Source: an uncultured Buttiauxella sp. (GTDB lineage: Bacteria > Pseudomonadota > Gammaproteobacteria > Enterobacterales > Enterobacteriaceae). From it: DNA of 64,000 nt. Position 1 is the stretch's first letter. Each line of letters starts with the position of its first letter. The translations under genes were made by a program, and so were the position numbers. Shown in pieces: positions 48,086 to 57,693 of this stretch. The stretch spans positions 1 to 64,000 of the forward strand of contig CAMLJN010000010.1 of the NCBI GenBank assembly GCA_946480445.1, written 5' to 3'. The notes under the pieces were generated by a model. That model was not told where the DNA came from, searched no databases, and worked only from the letters and a program-made list of their open reading frames with translations.

Positions 48086-49006
48086 ATGTTCGGGAAGACG
48101 GCGGCAACCAAAAGCATTGTGCTAAGCGGCATACTGATGGCACTGATGTTCACTTCCGCCCAGACATGGGCGAAAGAAAAATTTAAAGCGGTGACCACCT
48201 TTACCATCATCGCTGATATGGCGAAAAACGTGGCGGGCGAGGCGGCAGACGTCGAATCCATCACCAAACCGGGCGCCGAGATCCACGAATACCAGCCGAC
48301 GCCTGGAGATATTCGTCGTGCTCAGGGCGCACAGCTGATTCTCGCCAACGGGCTTAACCTCGAACTGTGGTTCCAGAAGTTTTATCAGAACCTGAAAGAC
48401 GTGCCGGAAGTCGTGGTGTCGCAGGGCATTACGCCGACGGGCATTACCGAAGGACCGTATAACGGTAAACCAAATCCGCATGCATGGATGTCACCCAAAA
48501 ATGCGCTGATCTATGTGGATAATATCCGCGATGCCCTTAGCAAGTACGATCCGGAAAATGCAGCGATCTACGCGAAAAATGCCGAGGCTTATAAGCAAAA
48601 AATCCAGGATACCCTGGAGCCGCTGCGTAATGAGTTAAATAAAATCCCCGCAGACAAGCGCTGGCTGGTGACCAGCGAAGGTGCCTTCTCCTACCTCGCT
48701 AACGATTACAATCTCAAAGAGCTCTACCTGTGGCCGATTAACGCCGATCAGCAAGGTACACCGCAGCAGGTTCGCAAAGTGATCGACACAATGCGCAAAA
48801 ACCATATTCCCGCGATCTTCAGTGAGAGTACGATCTCCGATAAGCCCGCTCGCCAGGTGGCCCGTGAATCCGGCTCCCACTATGGCGGCGTGCTCTATGT
48901 CGACTCCCTGAGCGCGGCTGACGGCCCGGTGCCAACCTATCTCGACCTGTTGCGCGTCACCACCAGCACTATCGTCAACGGCATCACTGAAGGGGCAAAA
49001 AAATGA
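48086..49006 (+). CDS. sitA: Mn/Fe ABC transporter, periplasmic binding protein SitA
   Basis: SitA is a 306-residue cluster A-I metal-binding lipoprotein-like protein with a signal peptide (SIVLSGILMALMFTSAQTWA). Metal ligands are visible in GAEIHEYQPTPGD (His), NPHAWMSP (His), a Glu in ESTISD and an Asp in YVDSLS. It imports Mn2+ (and Fe2+) with SitBCD. ATG 48086 follows CCAGGAGGCAAT. The gene overlaps sitB by 4 bp. Confidence 0.95.
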   Translation: MFGKTAATKSIVLSGILMALMFTSAQTWAKEKFKAVTTFTIIADMAKNVAGEAADVESITKPGAEIHEYQPTPGDIRRAQGAQLILANGLNLELWFQKFYQNLKDVPEVVVSQGITPTGITEGPYNGKPNPHAWMSPKNALIYVDNIRDALSKYDPENAAIYAKNAEAYKQKIQDTLEPLRNELNKIPADKRWLVTSEGAFSYLANDYNLKELYLWPINADQQGTPQQVRKVIDTMRKNHIPAIFSESTISDKPARQVARESGSHYGGVLYVDSLSAADGPVPTYLDLLRVTTSTIVNGITEGAKK

Positions 49007-49815
49007 TCGCCGGTATTACCGTGCAGGATGCCAGCGTAACCTACCGCAACGGGCACACCGCCCTGCGTGCGGCTTCGTTCCAGATCCCAACCGGCACTAT
49101 CGCGGCGCTGGTTGGCGTCAACGGATCGGGCAAATCAACGTTGTTTAAAGCCATTATGGGCTTTGTCCAGCTGGCGAAGGGCAGCATCTCTATTCTCGGA
49201 ATGCCGACCAAAAAAGCGCTGCGTCAGAACCTCGTTTCCTACGTCCCGCAGTCCGAAGATGTGGACTGGTCGTTCCCGGTGCTGGTTGAGGACGTGGTCA
49301 TGATGGGCCGCTATGGACATATGGGCATGCTGCGCATCCCGGGCAAAGCTGATAAAGAAGCGGTCGATCGGGCGCTCGCGCGCGTTGGGATGAGTGATTT
49401 TCGTCGTCGGCAGATTGGCGAGCTGTCCGGCGGGCAGAAGAAACGCGTGTTTCTGGCACGCGCAATCGCCCAGGATGGCCAGGTTATTCTGCTGGACGAG
49501 CCATTTACCGGCGTGGACGTTAAAACCGAAGAGCAAATCATCTGTCTGCTGCGTGAGCTGCGCGACGAGGGCCGCACCATGCTGGTCGCCACGCATAATC
49601 TGGGCGCGGTGACGGATTACTGCGACTACACCGTACTGGTAAAAGGCACGGTGCTGGCCTGCGGGCCAACGCGGGAAACCTTCACCCAGCAAAACCTCGA
49701 AATCGCCTTCAGCGGTGTGCTGCGCCACGTTACCTTAACCGGCCTGGAAACCAGCGTGGTCACCGATGATGAGCGCCCGTTTATTGCTGCCGACGGCCAG
49801 ATAAAAGGGGGTTAG
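49003..49815 (+). CDS. sitB: Mn/Fe ABC transporter ATPase SitB
   Basis: SitB is a 270-residue ABC ATPase with Walker A GVNGSGKST, signature LSGGQKKR, Walker B VILLDEPFTG and the switch histidine in VATHN. It powers SitCD in the inner membrane. The start overlaps sitA by 4 bp. Confidence 0.95.
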   Translation: MIAGITVQDASVTYRNGHTALRAASFQIPTGTIAALVGVNGSGKSTLFKAIMGFVQLAKGSISILGMPTKKALRQNLVSYVPQSEDVDWSFPVLVEDVVMMGRYGHMGMLRIPGKADKEAVDRALARVGMSDFRRRQIGELSGGQKKRVFLARAIAQDGQVILLDEPFTGVDVKTEEQIICLLRELRDEGRTMLVATHNLGAVTDYCDYTVLVKGTVLACGPTRETFTQQNLEIAFSGVLRHVTLTGLETSVVTDDERPFIAADGQIKGG

Positions 49816-49818
49816 CCG

Positions 49819-50676
49819 ATGGGCATTTTGCTTGAGCCGTTTGCCTATGACTATATGTTTAACGCCATCTGGGTCTCCGCCCTGGTCGGCGGCGTGTGCG
49901 CTTTTCTCTCCTGTTATCTGATGCTTAAGGGCTGGTCGCTGATTGGCGATGCGCTCTCACATTCCATCGTGCCGGGCGTTGCGGGCGCGTACATGCTTGG
50001 CCTGCCGTTCTCCCTCGGCGCATTTTTCTCCGGGGGGCTGGCGGCGGCAACCATGCTGTTTTTAAACCAGCGTACGCGGCTGCGGGAAGACACCATCATC
50101 GGCCTTATCTTCTCCTCGTTCTTCGGCCTCGGGCTATTTATGGCTTCGCTCAATCCCACCTCGGTCAATATTCAGACTATCGTGCTGGGCAATATTCTCG
50201 CTATCGCCCCTGCGGATATCGTGCAGCTGGCGATCATTGGCTTTGTTTCTCTGGCGATCCTGCTGGTGAAATGGAAAGACCTGATGGTGACGTTTTTTGA
50301 TGAGAACCACGCCCGCTCAATTGGCCTCAACCCCACGTTTCTCAAGGGACTGTTCTTTACTCTGCTCTCGGTGACCACCGTCGCTGCACTGCAAACCGTG
50401 GGGGCTTTTCTGGTGATTTGCATGGTGGTCACGCCGGGGGCGACAGCCTATCTGCTGACCGACCGCTTCCCGAAACTGCTGATAATTTCCGTGGCTCTCG
50501 GCAGCCTGACCTGCGCGGTGGGCACCTACGTCAGCTACTATCTGGACGGCGCAACGGGGGGCATTATCGTGGTCCTGCAAACCCTCCTGTTTTTGCTTGC
50601 CTTTGTCTTTGCACCGAAGCATGGCCTGCTGGCCAACCGTAAACGTGCGCACCAGGCGCAAGGAGTTGTCCCGTGA
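49819..50676 (+). CDS. sitC: Mn/Fe ABC transporter permease SitC
   Basis: SitC is a 285-residue ABC-3 family permease with about eight hydrophobic segments. The family motif GDALSHSIVPGVAGAYMLGL lies at about 42-61. It is paired with the similar permease SitD, which it overlaps by 4 bp. Confidence 0.94.
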   Translation: MGILLEPFAYDYMFNAIWVSALVGGVCAFLSCYLMLKGWSLIGDALSHSIVPGVAGAYMLGLPFSLGAFFSGGLAAATMLFLNQRTRLREDTIIGLIFSSFFGLGLFMASLNPTSVNIQTIVLGNILAIAPADIVQLAIIGFVSLAILLVKWKDLMVTFFDENHARSIGLNPTFLKGLFFTLLSVTTVAALQTVGAFLVICMVVTPGATAYLLTDRFPKLLIISVALGSLTCAVGTYVSYYLDGATGGIIVVLQTLLFLLAFVFAPKHGLLANRKRAHQAQGVVP

Positions 50677-51518
50677 ACCTTTTCGCTACGCTGCTTTCTC
50701 CCTTCCAGTTCGATTTTATGATCAACGCCATGGTGATGACCGCGCTGGTTGCCATTCCCTGCGCCCTTCTCTCCTGTTTTCTGGTGCTGAAAGGCTGGGC
50801 GCTGATGGGCGATGCCATGAGTCATGCGGTGTTTCCCGGCGTTGTGATTGCCTGGATGCTTGGGTTACCTTTAGGCATTGGCGCTTTTATTGCGGGATTA
50901 TTCTGCGCGCTGGCAACAGGTTTTTTGCAGGACAATAGCCGCATTAAACGCGACACCGTGATGGGGATCGTTTTTTCCGGTATGTTTGGCGCAGGCCTGG
51001 TGCTGTATGTCTACCTGAAACCCGATATCCATCTCGACCACATTCTGTTTGGCGACATGCTCGGCGTCGGCCAGTCGGACATCATACAGACCGGTATTAT
51101 TGCCCTGCTCACCGCCGGGATCGTGGCCATAAAGTGGCGGGATTTTCTGCTGCATGCCTTTGACCCCAGCCAGGCGCAGGCTTCAGGGCTGAACGTGAAG
51201 CTGCTGCATTATGGCCTGCTGTGCATGGTATCGTTGACGATTGTCGCCGCGCTTAAAGCCGTTGGGATTATCCTTGCCATCTCCCTACTGATCGCGCCCG
51301 GTGCCATAGCTTCACTGCTGACCCGCACCTTTCTTCCGATGATGCTGGTCGCGCTGGGCATCGCCATGACGGTGTCGTTTACCGGGGTCTACCTTTCATT
51401 CTTTATCGACAGCGCACCTGCACCAACCATCGTGGTGCTGTCCGCTGTCGTATTTATCGCAGTCTTTATTTTCTCATCCAGAAAACAGGCGAGGAGCGAA
51501 GCGCTGCAGCAGGGATAG
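50673..51518 (+). CDS. sitD: Mn/Fe ABC transporter permease SitD
   Basis: SitD is a 281-residue ABC-3 family permease, paralogous to SitC. The motif GDAMSHAVFPGVVIAWMLGL and about eight hydrophobic segments are present. Last gene of sitABCD; a stem-loop follows. Confidence 0.94.
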   Translation: MNLFATLLSPFQFDFMINAMVMTALVAIPCALLSCFLVLKGWALMGDAMSHAVFPGVVIAWMLGLPLGIGAFIAGLFCALATGFLQDNSRIKRDTVMGIVFSGMFGAGLVLYVYLKPDIHLDHILFGDMLGVGQSDIIQTGIIALLTAGIVAIKWRDFLLHAFDPSQAQASGLNVKLLHYGLLCMVSLTIVAALKAVGIILAISLLIAPGAIASLLTRTFLPMMLVALGIAMTVSFTGVYLSFFIDSAPAPTIVVLSAVVFIAVFIFSSRKQARSEALQQG

Positions 51519-51611
51519 CAACTTTGTCACCAGCCAGATTTTGTCGGCATCGAGGAAGCCCGGATAAGACAGAACAGCACGGCGCTGACGGACCTGGCCC
51601 CCTGAGGCGCG

Positions 51612-51637
51612 AGAGCGGCTTCTTCGCTGCTCTTGTT
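51612..51637 (+). terminator. Probable sitABCD terminator
   Basis: AGAGCGGC (51612-51619) and GCTGCTCT (51626-51633) pair with one G-T wobble, followed by TGTTTG. It lies 95 bp after sitD, just before the end of convergent yjcZ. Confidence 0.45.
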
Positions 51638-51644
51638 TGCGTGG

Positions 51645-52520
51645 CTAACCCAAAACTTCATCTACCAGCGCGCTGCCCAGACGCATGGCAGAACAAATTC
51701 GCGGCATACCCAGCGCGATGCTCTGCCAGGTTTGGGTAACGGAATAGCTTACCGGATGGTGCTCGCTGTCGCTGCTGTTTCCCAGCCATGCCAGCGCGTC
51801 TTTATGCTCCATAACTCCCGGAACGGACGGCGTAGTCATCCATTCATGATAAAAGTGTCGCGTACGCGGTGAAGCATTCACTTCCTCTGCGAGACGGCTT
51901 ATCGTCAGCCCACGAGCCAGCTCAAGCAGTTGCGCTGCCTGCTCCGCGCGACAAAGGCGTAAAGCATCGCCAAAGACACCCCAGCGAAGCTCCAGCAGCA
52001 CAACGTATGCCCGGCCGGCAGGGGAAAAAGCAAAATAGTGCCCCGCCCGCCAGCGGGCAAATACCTGCTCGCAATGCACCTTCCCCTGGCGATACAGATC
52101 GATACCTTGCAGCTGTTGCTCAACCTGCTGCACACGCTGCGCGAGCTGCTGCCTGAGCTGAACCAGCTGCGCACGCCCTTCAGGGCTGTAATAAGCCACA
52201 CGAGCGGAGGCATTTTCCATCAGGCTAATACGCTCATAAACCTGCGAGGCGGCCAGGTGGCTTTTGACCAGCCGGTCAGTCAAATGTCCAAGCCAGGCAA
52301 GGGAGACTTCTATGCTTTCCTGTAACGCACCGGAATGCATCCACTGGCGTAGAGGATTTTGCCCGGCAAACTCCTCTTTCAGACGCTGATAAAAGTTTTT
52401 GCTCTGCTGACTGCGCCAGGGATCGCGCGCCACATCAATACCGTTGGCAAAATCGACGACAAACTTCTCGGTAATACATTCAAGGGTCCTCACCGGCCCT
52501 TCGAGTAATAAACTGCTCAT
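51645..52520 (-). CDS. yjcZ: YjcZ family protein
   Basis: This is a 291-residue protein with no signal peptide or membrane segment. It is mostly helical, with a Gln-rich coiled-coil stretch (about 115-150, LVQLRQQLAQRVQQVEQQLQ). Its length equals E. coli YjcZ (292), which also lies directly downstream of crfC; the 4-bp ATGA overlap shows coupling. E. coli yjcZ has been linked to motility or c-di-GMP phenotypes, but the molecular role is not known. Confidence 0.85.
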   Translation of the reverse strand: MSSLLLEGPVRTLECITEKFVVDFANGIDVARDPWRSQQSKNFYQRLKEEFAGQNPLRQWMHSGALQESIEVSLAWLGHLTDRLVKSHLAASQVYERISLMENASARVAYYSPEGRAQLVQLRQQLAQRVQQVEQQLQGIDLYRQGKVHCEQVFARWRAGHYFAFSPAGRAYVVLLELRWGVFGDALRLCRAEQAAQLLELARGLTISRLAEEVNASPRTRHFYHEWMTTPSVPGVMEHKDALAWLGNSSDSEHHPVSYSVTQTWQSIALGMPRICSAMRLGSALVDEVLG

Positions 52521-54883
52521 TGGTGCTCCGCCGCAAAAAGCGCCTGGATGTCATCCCTTAATAAACGGGTATCTTCATGAATATAACGGGTGGTTCTCAC
52601 GCACTGCTGGAGCTGGCTCTGCAACGTCTGTAATGCTTCTTCATTTTGCAGGCGCGCCACCAGACTCTGCTGGAGATTGGTTTTTATTGCCTCAAGCCGC
52701 TGGGAAAAATCGGCAAAGAAGGTCGTCATCCCCGCCATCACGGCGATATCAACCTGGGCGACAATCGCTTTATTGAGCTGTGTCAGGAAAGAAGCAACAT
52801 GCCGACGCAGCTTGCTCTGTAAGTCCGGTAAAGCAATGACATAGCGGCTTTGCGTGTCGGTATAGCCTTCCCATCCCCACGCATCACTGTTCAGCCAGCG
52901 AGCCAACGTACCGCGCATCCCACTCTGGCGACGCAGCCTGGAAACGGGGATTTCCTGATGGTCGATGACGTCGTTAAAAGCAAGCTGTGCGTCAAAGTTA
53001 AGCAGGCTGGCCTGGAAAGCTGGCAGGCTGATATATGCCCGGAAACCCGACAAGGTCAAACCGTCAGAGACGCGCGTTTCTATTGGCTTGAGCTTCTGAT
53101 GCAGGGTATCCATCAACGATATCTCAAGGTTACTGAGCAGCTGCGCCAGCTCCTCGGCCATCGCTTCCTGAGCGGCCAGCAAGAGGGATTCACTGGACAC
53201 GCGTATTTTATTGAGTAGCAGCCGGGCCGCCTGTTCATCAGCCAGGGTGATAGACTTACAGCCTTCCTCAAAATCGCGGTCATGGGCGCCGGACAGAATA
53301 AATGAACGTCGCAGCACGTCGTCACGCACTTTCCCCTGCTGGAAATAGGCGTTGATGTCGGCGGTAATGCGCTTTTCATAGCGTTGAGTAAAATCCGCAA
53401 TAGAAACTACGGCATCCTCAACATCAGTGCGAATAATGCGGCTGATATCCTGCCGGGTGGATTGCAGCAGCGCGATGTCGTCTTCCAGCAGCCGGATAGT
53501 GCCCTGCAGCTGTTCATTGGCCACCTGCAAACCCTGGCTGCGAAAATGCAGGTATTCTTCGGCGCCCTGCGCGTAGCTAAGCAGTTTCTGCGAGGCTGCC
53601 CCCAGCGCGTACAGCGAGGCGTTAGCATGGGCCGTGTGCAGAATACTCTGCATCGGCAGGGCGAACATTGAATCTTCCCAGAGCAGATCGGCGGCGGTAC
53701 GGATAGGGTCAATATCCGCCAGATCGGCGCTACGCCAGCGCCGCCCGAGGGCCGCCTCGGCAAAGTCCTGCACCCAGCGCTGCTCAGCAGGATCGGGCAG
53801 CCTGCCGTGTTCGGCAAGCTCAAAGCGCGCTCTGTTAGCCAGATATCCCCACATGGAGGACACCGGGAAAACCCGCGCCGTATCAAGCATCCCTTTCATT
53901 AAAGTACCGGAGATCAGCGCCTTAACCTGAGCTTCATCATCACTGTTCCGATCTTTTTGATCGAATTTATTGACCAGTACATAAAGCGGAACGGATTTCC
54001 CGGCCCCCATAATCGCCTGACGCACTTCCTCATCGGAAATGGACTTCAACTGGGTATAATCCATCACCGCCAGCACGGCGGATGCCTGTGAGAGCTGCTC
54101 CTGCAACATTTTTTGCAGATGGGGCTGCCCGGCCTCGTTAGGCCCGGGGGTATCAAGCAGCGTGAGCTGGCCGTGCCCTTTTTGCATCCCCGCCAGATGA
54201 ATAAATTCCACCTCGATAACCGGCACATGTTCAATCGCAGCGTACGCCCTGAAAGGAAAAGGCACCTCCAGCACGCTGGACAGACGAACCAGATCGTTAA
54301 GGCTTTTCAGGCAGTGAAAAATGGGCTGCGCGCCGAGGTAATGCTTTTCAAAAGTTCCTCCGCTGGCGATACGCCCGAGCAGCTCGTCCATATCCCGGTC
54401 AATTTCCAGGCTCTGCGCAAGCCGCTGACGAGGAGCCTCTTTTAACTTTTGCTTCAGCTCCCCCATCAGCGTTTCAATGGGTAAAACATGAGGAAAATGC
54501 AGCACCGGCTCACGCTGGCCAGGCGTATGGCGAATCAGCGTCGGCAGGGCAGTCATCGGCCGGTTGCGATTCGGCAAGACCTCGGTGCCCACAATGGCGT
54601 TAATGGTGGTGGATTTCCCAGCTTTCATGGTACCGACAATTGCCAGCACCATTTCCTGCTGGGTCATTTTACGCAGTTCATTTTGCAGCATGGCCTGTTG
54701 GGCAATAATCCCTCGCGCACTAAACTGTAGAGGGACCACGGGTGCTACGGCAGACGCACTCTTTAAATGGCTCTCGTTTTGGGTGGCGAACGGCACCGTT
54801 TTTAACGCATTAAGATTTTGTAAGGCGAGCTGTAATAGCCGCTCGGCCTCCTGACTTAATTCAAATAGTGTTTGTGTGTGCAT
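52517..54883 (-). CDS. crfC: Dynamin-like GTPase CrfC (YjdA)
   Basis: This is a 788-residue dynamin-family protein. The GTPase domain (about 75-330) has P-loop GTMKAGKST, switch 2 DTPGPNEAG and the NKFDQKD guanine motif; a long helical stalk follows (about 380-780, two coiled coils). E. coli CrfC binds the beta clamp and helps keep sister replication forks together. ATG 54883 (MHTQTLFELSQEAERLL) matches the E. coli N-terminus and has GGAAAC upstream. About 45 residues longer than E. coli; the stalk is diverged. Operon with yjcZ. Confidence 0.93.
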   Translation of the reverse strand: MHTQTLFELSQEAERLLQLALQNLNALKTVPFATQNESHLKSASAVAPVVPLQFSARGIIAQQAMLQNELRKMTQQEMVLAIVGTMKAGKSTTINAIVGTEVLPNRNRPMTALPTLIRHTPGQREPVLHFPHVLPIETLMGELKQKLKEAPRQRLAQSLEIDRDMDELLGRIASGGTFEKHYLGAQPIFHCLKSLNDLVRLSSVLEVPFPFRAYAAIEHVPVIEVEFIHLAGMQKGHGQLTLLDTPGPNEAGQPHLQKMLQEQLSQASAVLAVMDYTQLKSISDEEVRQAIMGAGKSVPLYVLVNKFDQKDRNSDDEAQVKALISGTLMKGMLDTARVFPVSSMWGYLANRARFELAEHGRLPDPAEQRWVQDFAEAALGRRWRSADLADIDPIRTAADLLWEDSMFALPMQSILHTAHANASLYALGAASQKLLSYAQGAEEYLHFRSQGLQVANEQLQGTIRLLEDDIALLQSTRQDISRIIRTDVEDAVVSIADFTQRYEKRITADINAYFQQGKVRDDVLRRSFILSGAHDRDFEEGCKSITLADEQAARLLLNKIRVSSESLLLAAQEAMAEELAQLLSNLEISLMDTLHQKLKPIETRVSDGLTLSGFRAYISLPAFQASLLNFDAQLAFNDVIDHQEIPVSRLRRQSGMRGTLARWLNSDAWGWEGYTDTQSRYVIALPDLQSKLRRHVASFLTQLNKAIVAQVDIAVMAGMTTFFADFSQRLEAIKTNLQQSLVARLQNEEALQTLQSQLQQCVRTTRYIHEDTRLLRDDIQALFAAEHQ

Positions 54884-54981
54884 AAAAAATGTTTCCTTAA
54901 CCCAAATCATCCGGTTTTTATAAAACCTTTATTTTTGTACTCATCAAATACCGGAATTTATAATTACGTGAGGAAAATAAT

Positions 54982-55869
54982 TTATTGTTCAATGTCGCAC
55001 CAGGCCGCAATCCTGGCCTTTAAATCGTGCTGCCAGTTGAGCGGCGAAATAATCGTGACATGGGGTATCCAGTACTGGACCAGCGGGAATAGCTGTTCCG
55101 GCGAAACAATATGGCTGGAAAGAATAAGGCACCCATTATCAAGCTCCTGCATCACTTTCTGAAAAGGCAGTAATTTTCGACGCTTAAAGTAAACCGCAGC
55201 ATGCGCGGAAACCTGCAGGAGCACTTCCGTTTTTACCCGGTCATCATCCGCCCCTTCTTCATCATTAAATCGCGTTAACACCACCGGGTCGGGGGTGAAC
55301 GTCTCGGTTAATGATTCCAGTGAGTTGATTTGGCTTACCATCCAGGTATCGGCCTGCTTGCCCTCTGTGCCCAATAAGTACCAGATACCCTGGCGTGTCG
55401 CCAGACGATAGGGTGCTACACAGCGTAGCGCATTTTTGTAGACAAATCGGCAATAGCGCCGGGAATTTATCAGATTATTTAATTCATAAAAATGGCTATT
55501 TAACTGTGGGTTATTTTCATATTCATGCCCCGGAATCAATAAATCAGGAATAGACCTCAGATGTATAAACTGGCGATAGGTCTTTATATCGTTCCACGGA
55601 TAAACTGCAGCAAGTCCTGCACGTTTGGTCAGGCGCAGCAGGTCATTTACATTAAACGGCCCTTTTAAATGTGATGAAAGGCGTTTTTTCCCCTCGCCGA
55701 TATCCTCCAGAATAGCACCGAGCCTGTTTAAATCACGGTATGCGGTTCGCATATCTACATCAAAACGCTGGCGAATAATATCAGCGGAAAAGGTTTCTCC
55801 CTGATAAAGACTTAAGACGATTTCGGCCAGTCGATCTGCAACTTTTACTTTTGCGCCTTTCATTCTCAT
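54982..55869 (-). CDS. WYL-domain transcription regulator
   Basis: This is a 295-residue protein with an N-terminal winged helix of the HTH-11/DeoR type (ADRLAEIVLSLYQGETFSAD, then RTAYRDLNRLGAILE), a central region and a WYL domain (about 135-210; the motif area reads GIWYLLGTEGKQAD) plus a WCX-like C-terminus. WYL regulators bind nucleotides or nucleic acid and often control defence or DNA-damage genes. ATG 55869 follows AGAGGCATGAACCG. E. coli has no gene between crfC and yjdM. It is divergent from yjdM with 412 bp between the starts. Targets unknown. Confidence 0.85.
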   Translation of the reverse strand: MRMKGAKVKVADRLAEIVLSLYQGETFSADIIRQRFDVDMRTAYRDLNRLGAILEDIGEGKKRLSSHLKGPFNVNDLLRLTKRAGLAAVYPWNDIKTYRQFIHLRSIPDLLIPGHEYENNPQLNSHFYELNNLINSRRYCRFVYKNALRCVAPYRLATRQGIWYLLGTEGKQADTWMVSQINSLESLTETFTPDPVVLTRFNDEEGADDDRVKTEVLLQVSAHAAVYFKRRKLLPFQKVMQELDNGCLILSSHIVSPEQLFPLVQYWIPHVTIISPLNWQHDLKARIAAWCDIEQ

Positions 55870-55911
55870 CGGTTCATGCCTCTGTAGCAATGCATCCATC
55901 GGCCCAACCAT

Positions 55912-56280
55912 ACCCCTGGCAAGTGACAGGAGGTGTCAGCGCAATTAGCTTTTTTTGTTTTTTCAATCAGCTATCGCCACCAGGCAATGCTGGCCTGGCT
56001 CGCCCGAGTGACGGTAAACTAAGTTAAATTAATACTGTCATTAACGGCAGCCGTCGCCAGGTCTTTAAGCTAAATTTCGCTTTCAGACTTTCTTAAATAA
56101 AGTTCTGTGTTTGCCCTTAGGTCGCAGCCGGATCGCCTCAGACTTCGCTCGCAGGATAATCCCTACAAAAGTAAGGAATTGGTGTATAATCTTGATACTT
56201 TTTGGCAGTTCACTGCCATTTTCGCTGAAACCCCTGTTTTCAGTCGTTTCTAAATTTGACTCGATATTGAGGTACTCATC
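55912..56280. other. Gap between WYL regulator and yjdM
   Basis: 369 bp (412 bp counting from ATG 55869) with no gene. It includes a short GGCCTGGC-type dyad near 55990 and a TATAAT hexamer with a suitable spacing near 56183 that may serve yjdM. No known riboswitch or terminator seen. Confidence 0.4.
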
Positions 56281-56616
56281 ATGCAACTCCCTCATTGCCC
56301 ACAATGCAATTCCGAATACACCTATGAAGACAACGGGATGTTTATTTGTCCTGAGTGTGCACATGAATGGAATGACGCAGAGCCTGCGCAGGACGCCGAC
56401 CAGCTGATTGTGAAAGATGCCAACGGCAACCTGCTGGCAGACGGCGATAACGTAACCGTAGTAAAAGATCTGAAGGTGAAGGGCAGCTCCTCCATGCTGA
56501 AAATTGGTACCAAAGTAAAAGGCATCCGTCTGGTGGAAGGCGACCACAATATTGATTGCAAAATTGATGGTTTTGGCCCAATGAAGCTGAAATCTGAGTT
56601 TGTGAAGAAAAACTAG
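56281..56616 (+). CDS. yjdM: Zinc-ribbon protein YjdM (PhnA)
   Basis: This is a 111-residue protein with an N-terminal zinc ribbon ([20 protein letters not shown], two CxxC pairs) and a small C-terminal beta domain ([20 protein letters not shown]). Formerly called PhnA, but not a phosphonoacetate hydrolase; its function is unclear. Synteny with crfC and phn is as in E. coli. Confidence 0.94.
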   Translation: MQLPHCPQCNSEYTYEDNGMFICPECAHEWNDAEPAQDADQLIVKDANGNLLADGDNVTVVKDLKVKGSSSMLKIGTKVKGIRLVEGDHNIDCKIDGFGPMKLKSEFVKKN

Positions 56617-56630
56617 GATTTTTGCTCTCC

Positions 56631-56651
56631 CCCTCTCCTCCGCGGAGAGGG
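56631..56651 (+). repeat. Inverted repeat after yjdM, probable terminator
   Basis: CCCTCTCC (56631-56638) and GGAGAGGG (56644-56651) form a perfect 8-bp stem 15 bp after yjdM. It shares its core with the palindromic intergenic repeats at 1506 and 59544. Confidence 0.6.
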
Positions 56652-56735
56652 TAAAAAGCCCTTCCCCCGCCTGGCTTGCCCTCTGATGCACCACTACACT
56701 TGTAGCTTGCTTCGTGCATAACAGAGGAATCATCT

Positions 56736-57170
56736 ATGTCTCTCGGACCCTACCTATTTTTTAACGGCACCTGCGAAGAAGCGATCGCATTTTATCAACA
56801 GGCGATTGGCGCCGAACTTCTTTTTAAAAAAACGTTTGGCGAGATGCCAAAGGATGGCGAATCCTCGGAAGGCTGCGACAGCGGATTTAACTGGCCGGAC
56901 GATAAAATCATGCACGCTACTGTGCGAATCAGCGGTACTGAAGTGATGATGAGCGATGGCAACATGTGCGCCGAAAATACTCAACATGTCGGCTATGCGC
57001 TGAGCCTGAGCAGTGACGATCTCGCGCAGGGGCAGCGCTGGTTTGATAATCTCGCGGTAGGCGCAGATATCACCATGCCGTGGGGGGAAACGTTCTGGGC
57101 CAAGGGGTTCGGGATGCTTACCGACAAATTTGGCATTCCCTGGATGGTCAATGTAGAAAAGCCCCTCTAG
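56736..57170 (+). CDS. yjdN: VOC/glyoxalase-fold protein YjdN (PhnB)
   Basis: This is a 144-residue protein of the vicinal oxygen chelate superfamily (PhnB subfamily), starting MSLGPYLFFNGTCEEAIAFY and with DNLAVGADITMPWGETFWAK near the end. Member proteins often act as small dimeric enzymes or binders, but YjdN has no proven activity. Same place as in E. coli, upstream of phnC. Confidence 0.92.
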   Translation: MSLGPYLFFNGTCEEAIAFYQQAIGAELLFKKTFGEMPKDGESSEGCDSGFNWPDDKIMHATVRISGTEVMMSDGNMCAENTQHVGYALSLSSDDLAQGQRWFDNLAVGADITMPWGETFWAKGFGMLTDKFGIPWMVNVEKPL

Positions 57171-57185
57171 CCTTTCCTCCGTCAT

Positions 57186-57215
57186 GCTTAAGGCTCACTA
57201 GCGTGAGCCTTAAGC
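57186..57215. repeat. Perfect 13-bp hairpin after yjdN
   Basis: GCTTAAGGCTCAC (57186-57198) and GTGAGCCTTAAGC (57203-57215) with a TAGC loop. No U tract follows on either strand. It may act as a terminator or an mRNA-stabilising hairpin. Confidence 0.6.
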
Positions 57216-57693
57216 ATAGAAATAGCCTTATAATTCATGCTCTTCTATTCCCCCCTCCTTTTTAGTCCGCTTATTCCTGACGTAAACCCCGCCTGATAAA
57301 TTGCCGATAAAAAATGGCACCATCATTTTTCAAAAAAAGCAGCGAAAAATAAACTCAATATCAAAATGCTGCTCAGCCATTTTATTTTATATAAATTAAT
57401 GGCGTATACGTTTTGCATTTTTTATTATCGGCAGGCTCAGCCATTCCCGCCAACGGCAGGTTACCGTCAGCACGGTAAATGCTATTTTTGCTCATTGTCA
57501 GATGTTCCCGCCGCTCTCCCGACAGAAAAGGCAAAAACCCGCCGCGTCTTAATTCGGCAAGCCGTTGATTAAAAGAATGACTTCTCGTCATTGCCCGCCG
57601 CACGACACACTCTTCATCATTCCGACACTCAGGCTTAACAAAAACGTCACGTTTCATCGGCACCATGAGGCAACTTTTCGAGGAGGCCGAGTG
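57216..57693 (+). other. Leader region of the phn operon
   Basis: 478 bp without a convincing gene; a short open frame (57366-57572) looks like chance. The region must hold the phn promoter. I looked for a PhoB box (two CTGTCA-type repeats 11 bp apart) and saw only weak half-matches such as CGTCACGTTTCAT near 57645, so its site is not assigned. Confidence 0.4.

Noticed and set aside
57366..57572. 68-codon frame between yjdN and phnC
   Set aside because: No ribosome site, no family resemblance, and it overlaps the expected phn promoter region.
57590..57693. PhoB box before phnC
   Set aside because: Only weak half-matches to the CTGTCA repeats were seen, so no site was assigned although PhoB control is likely.
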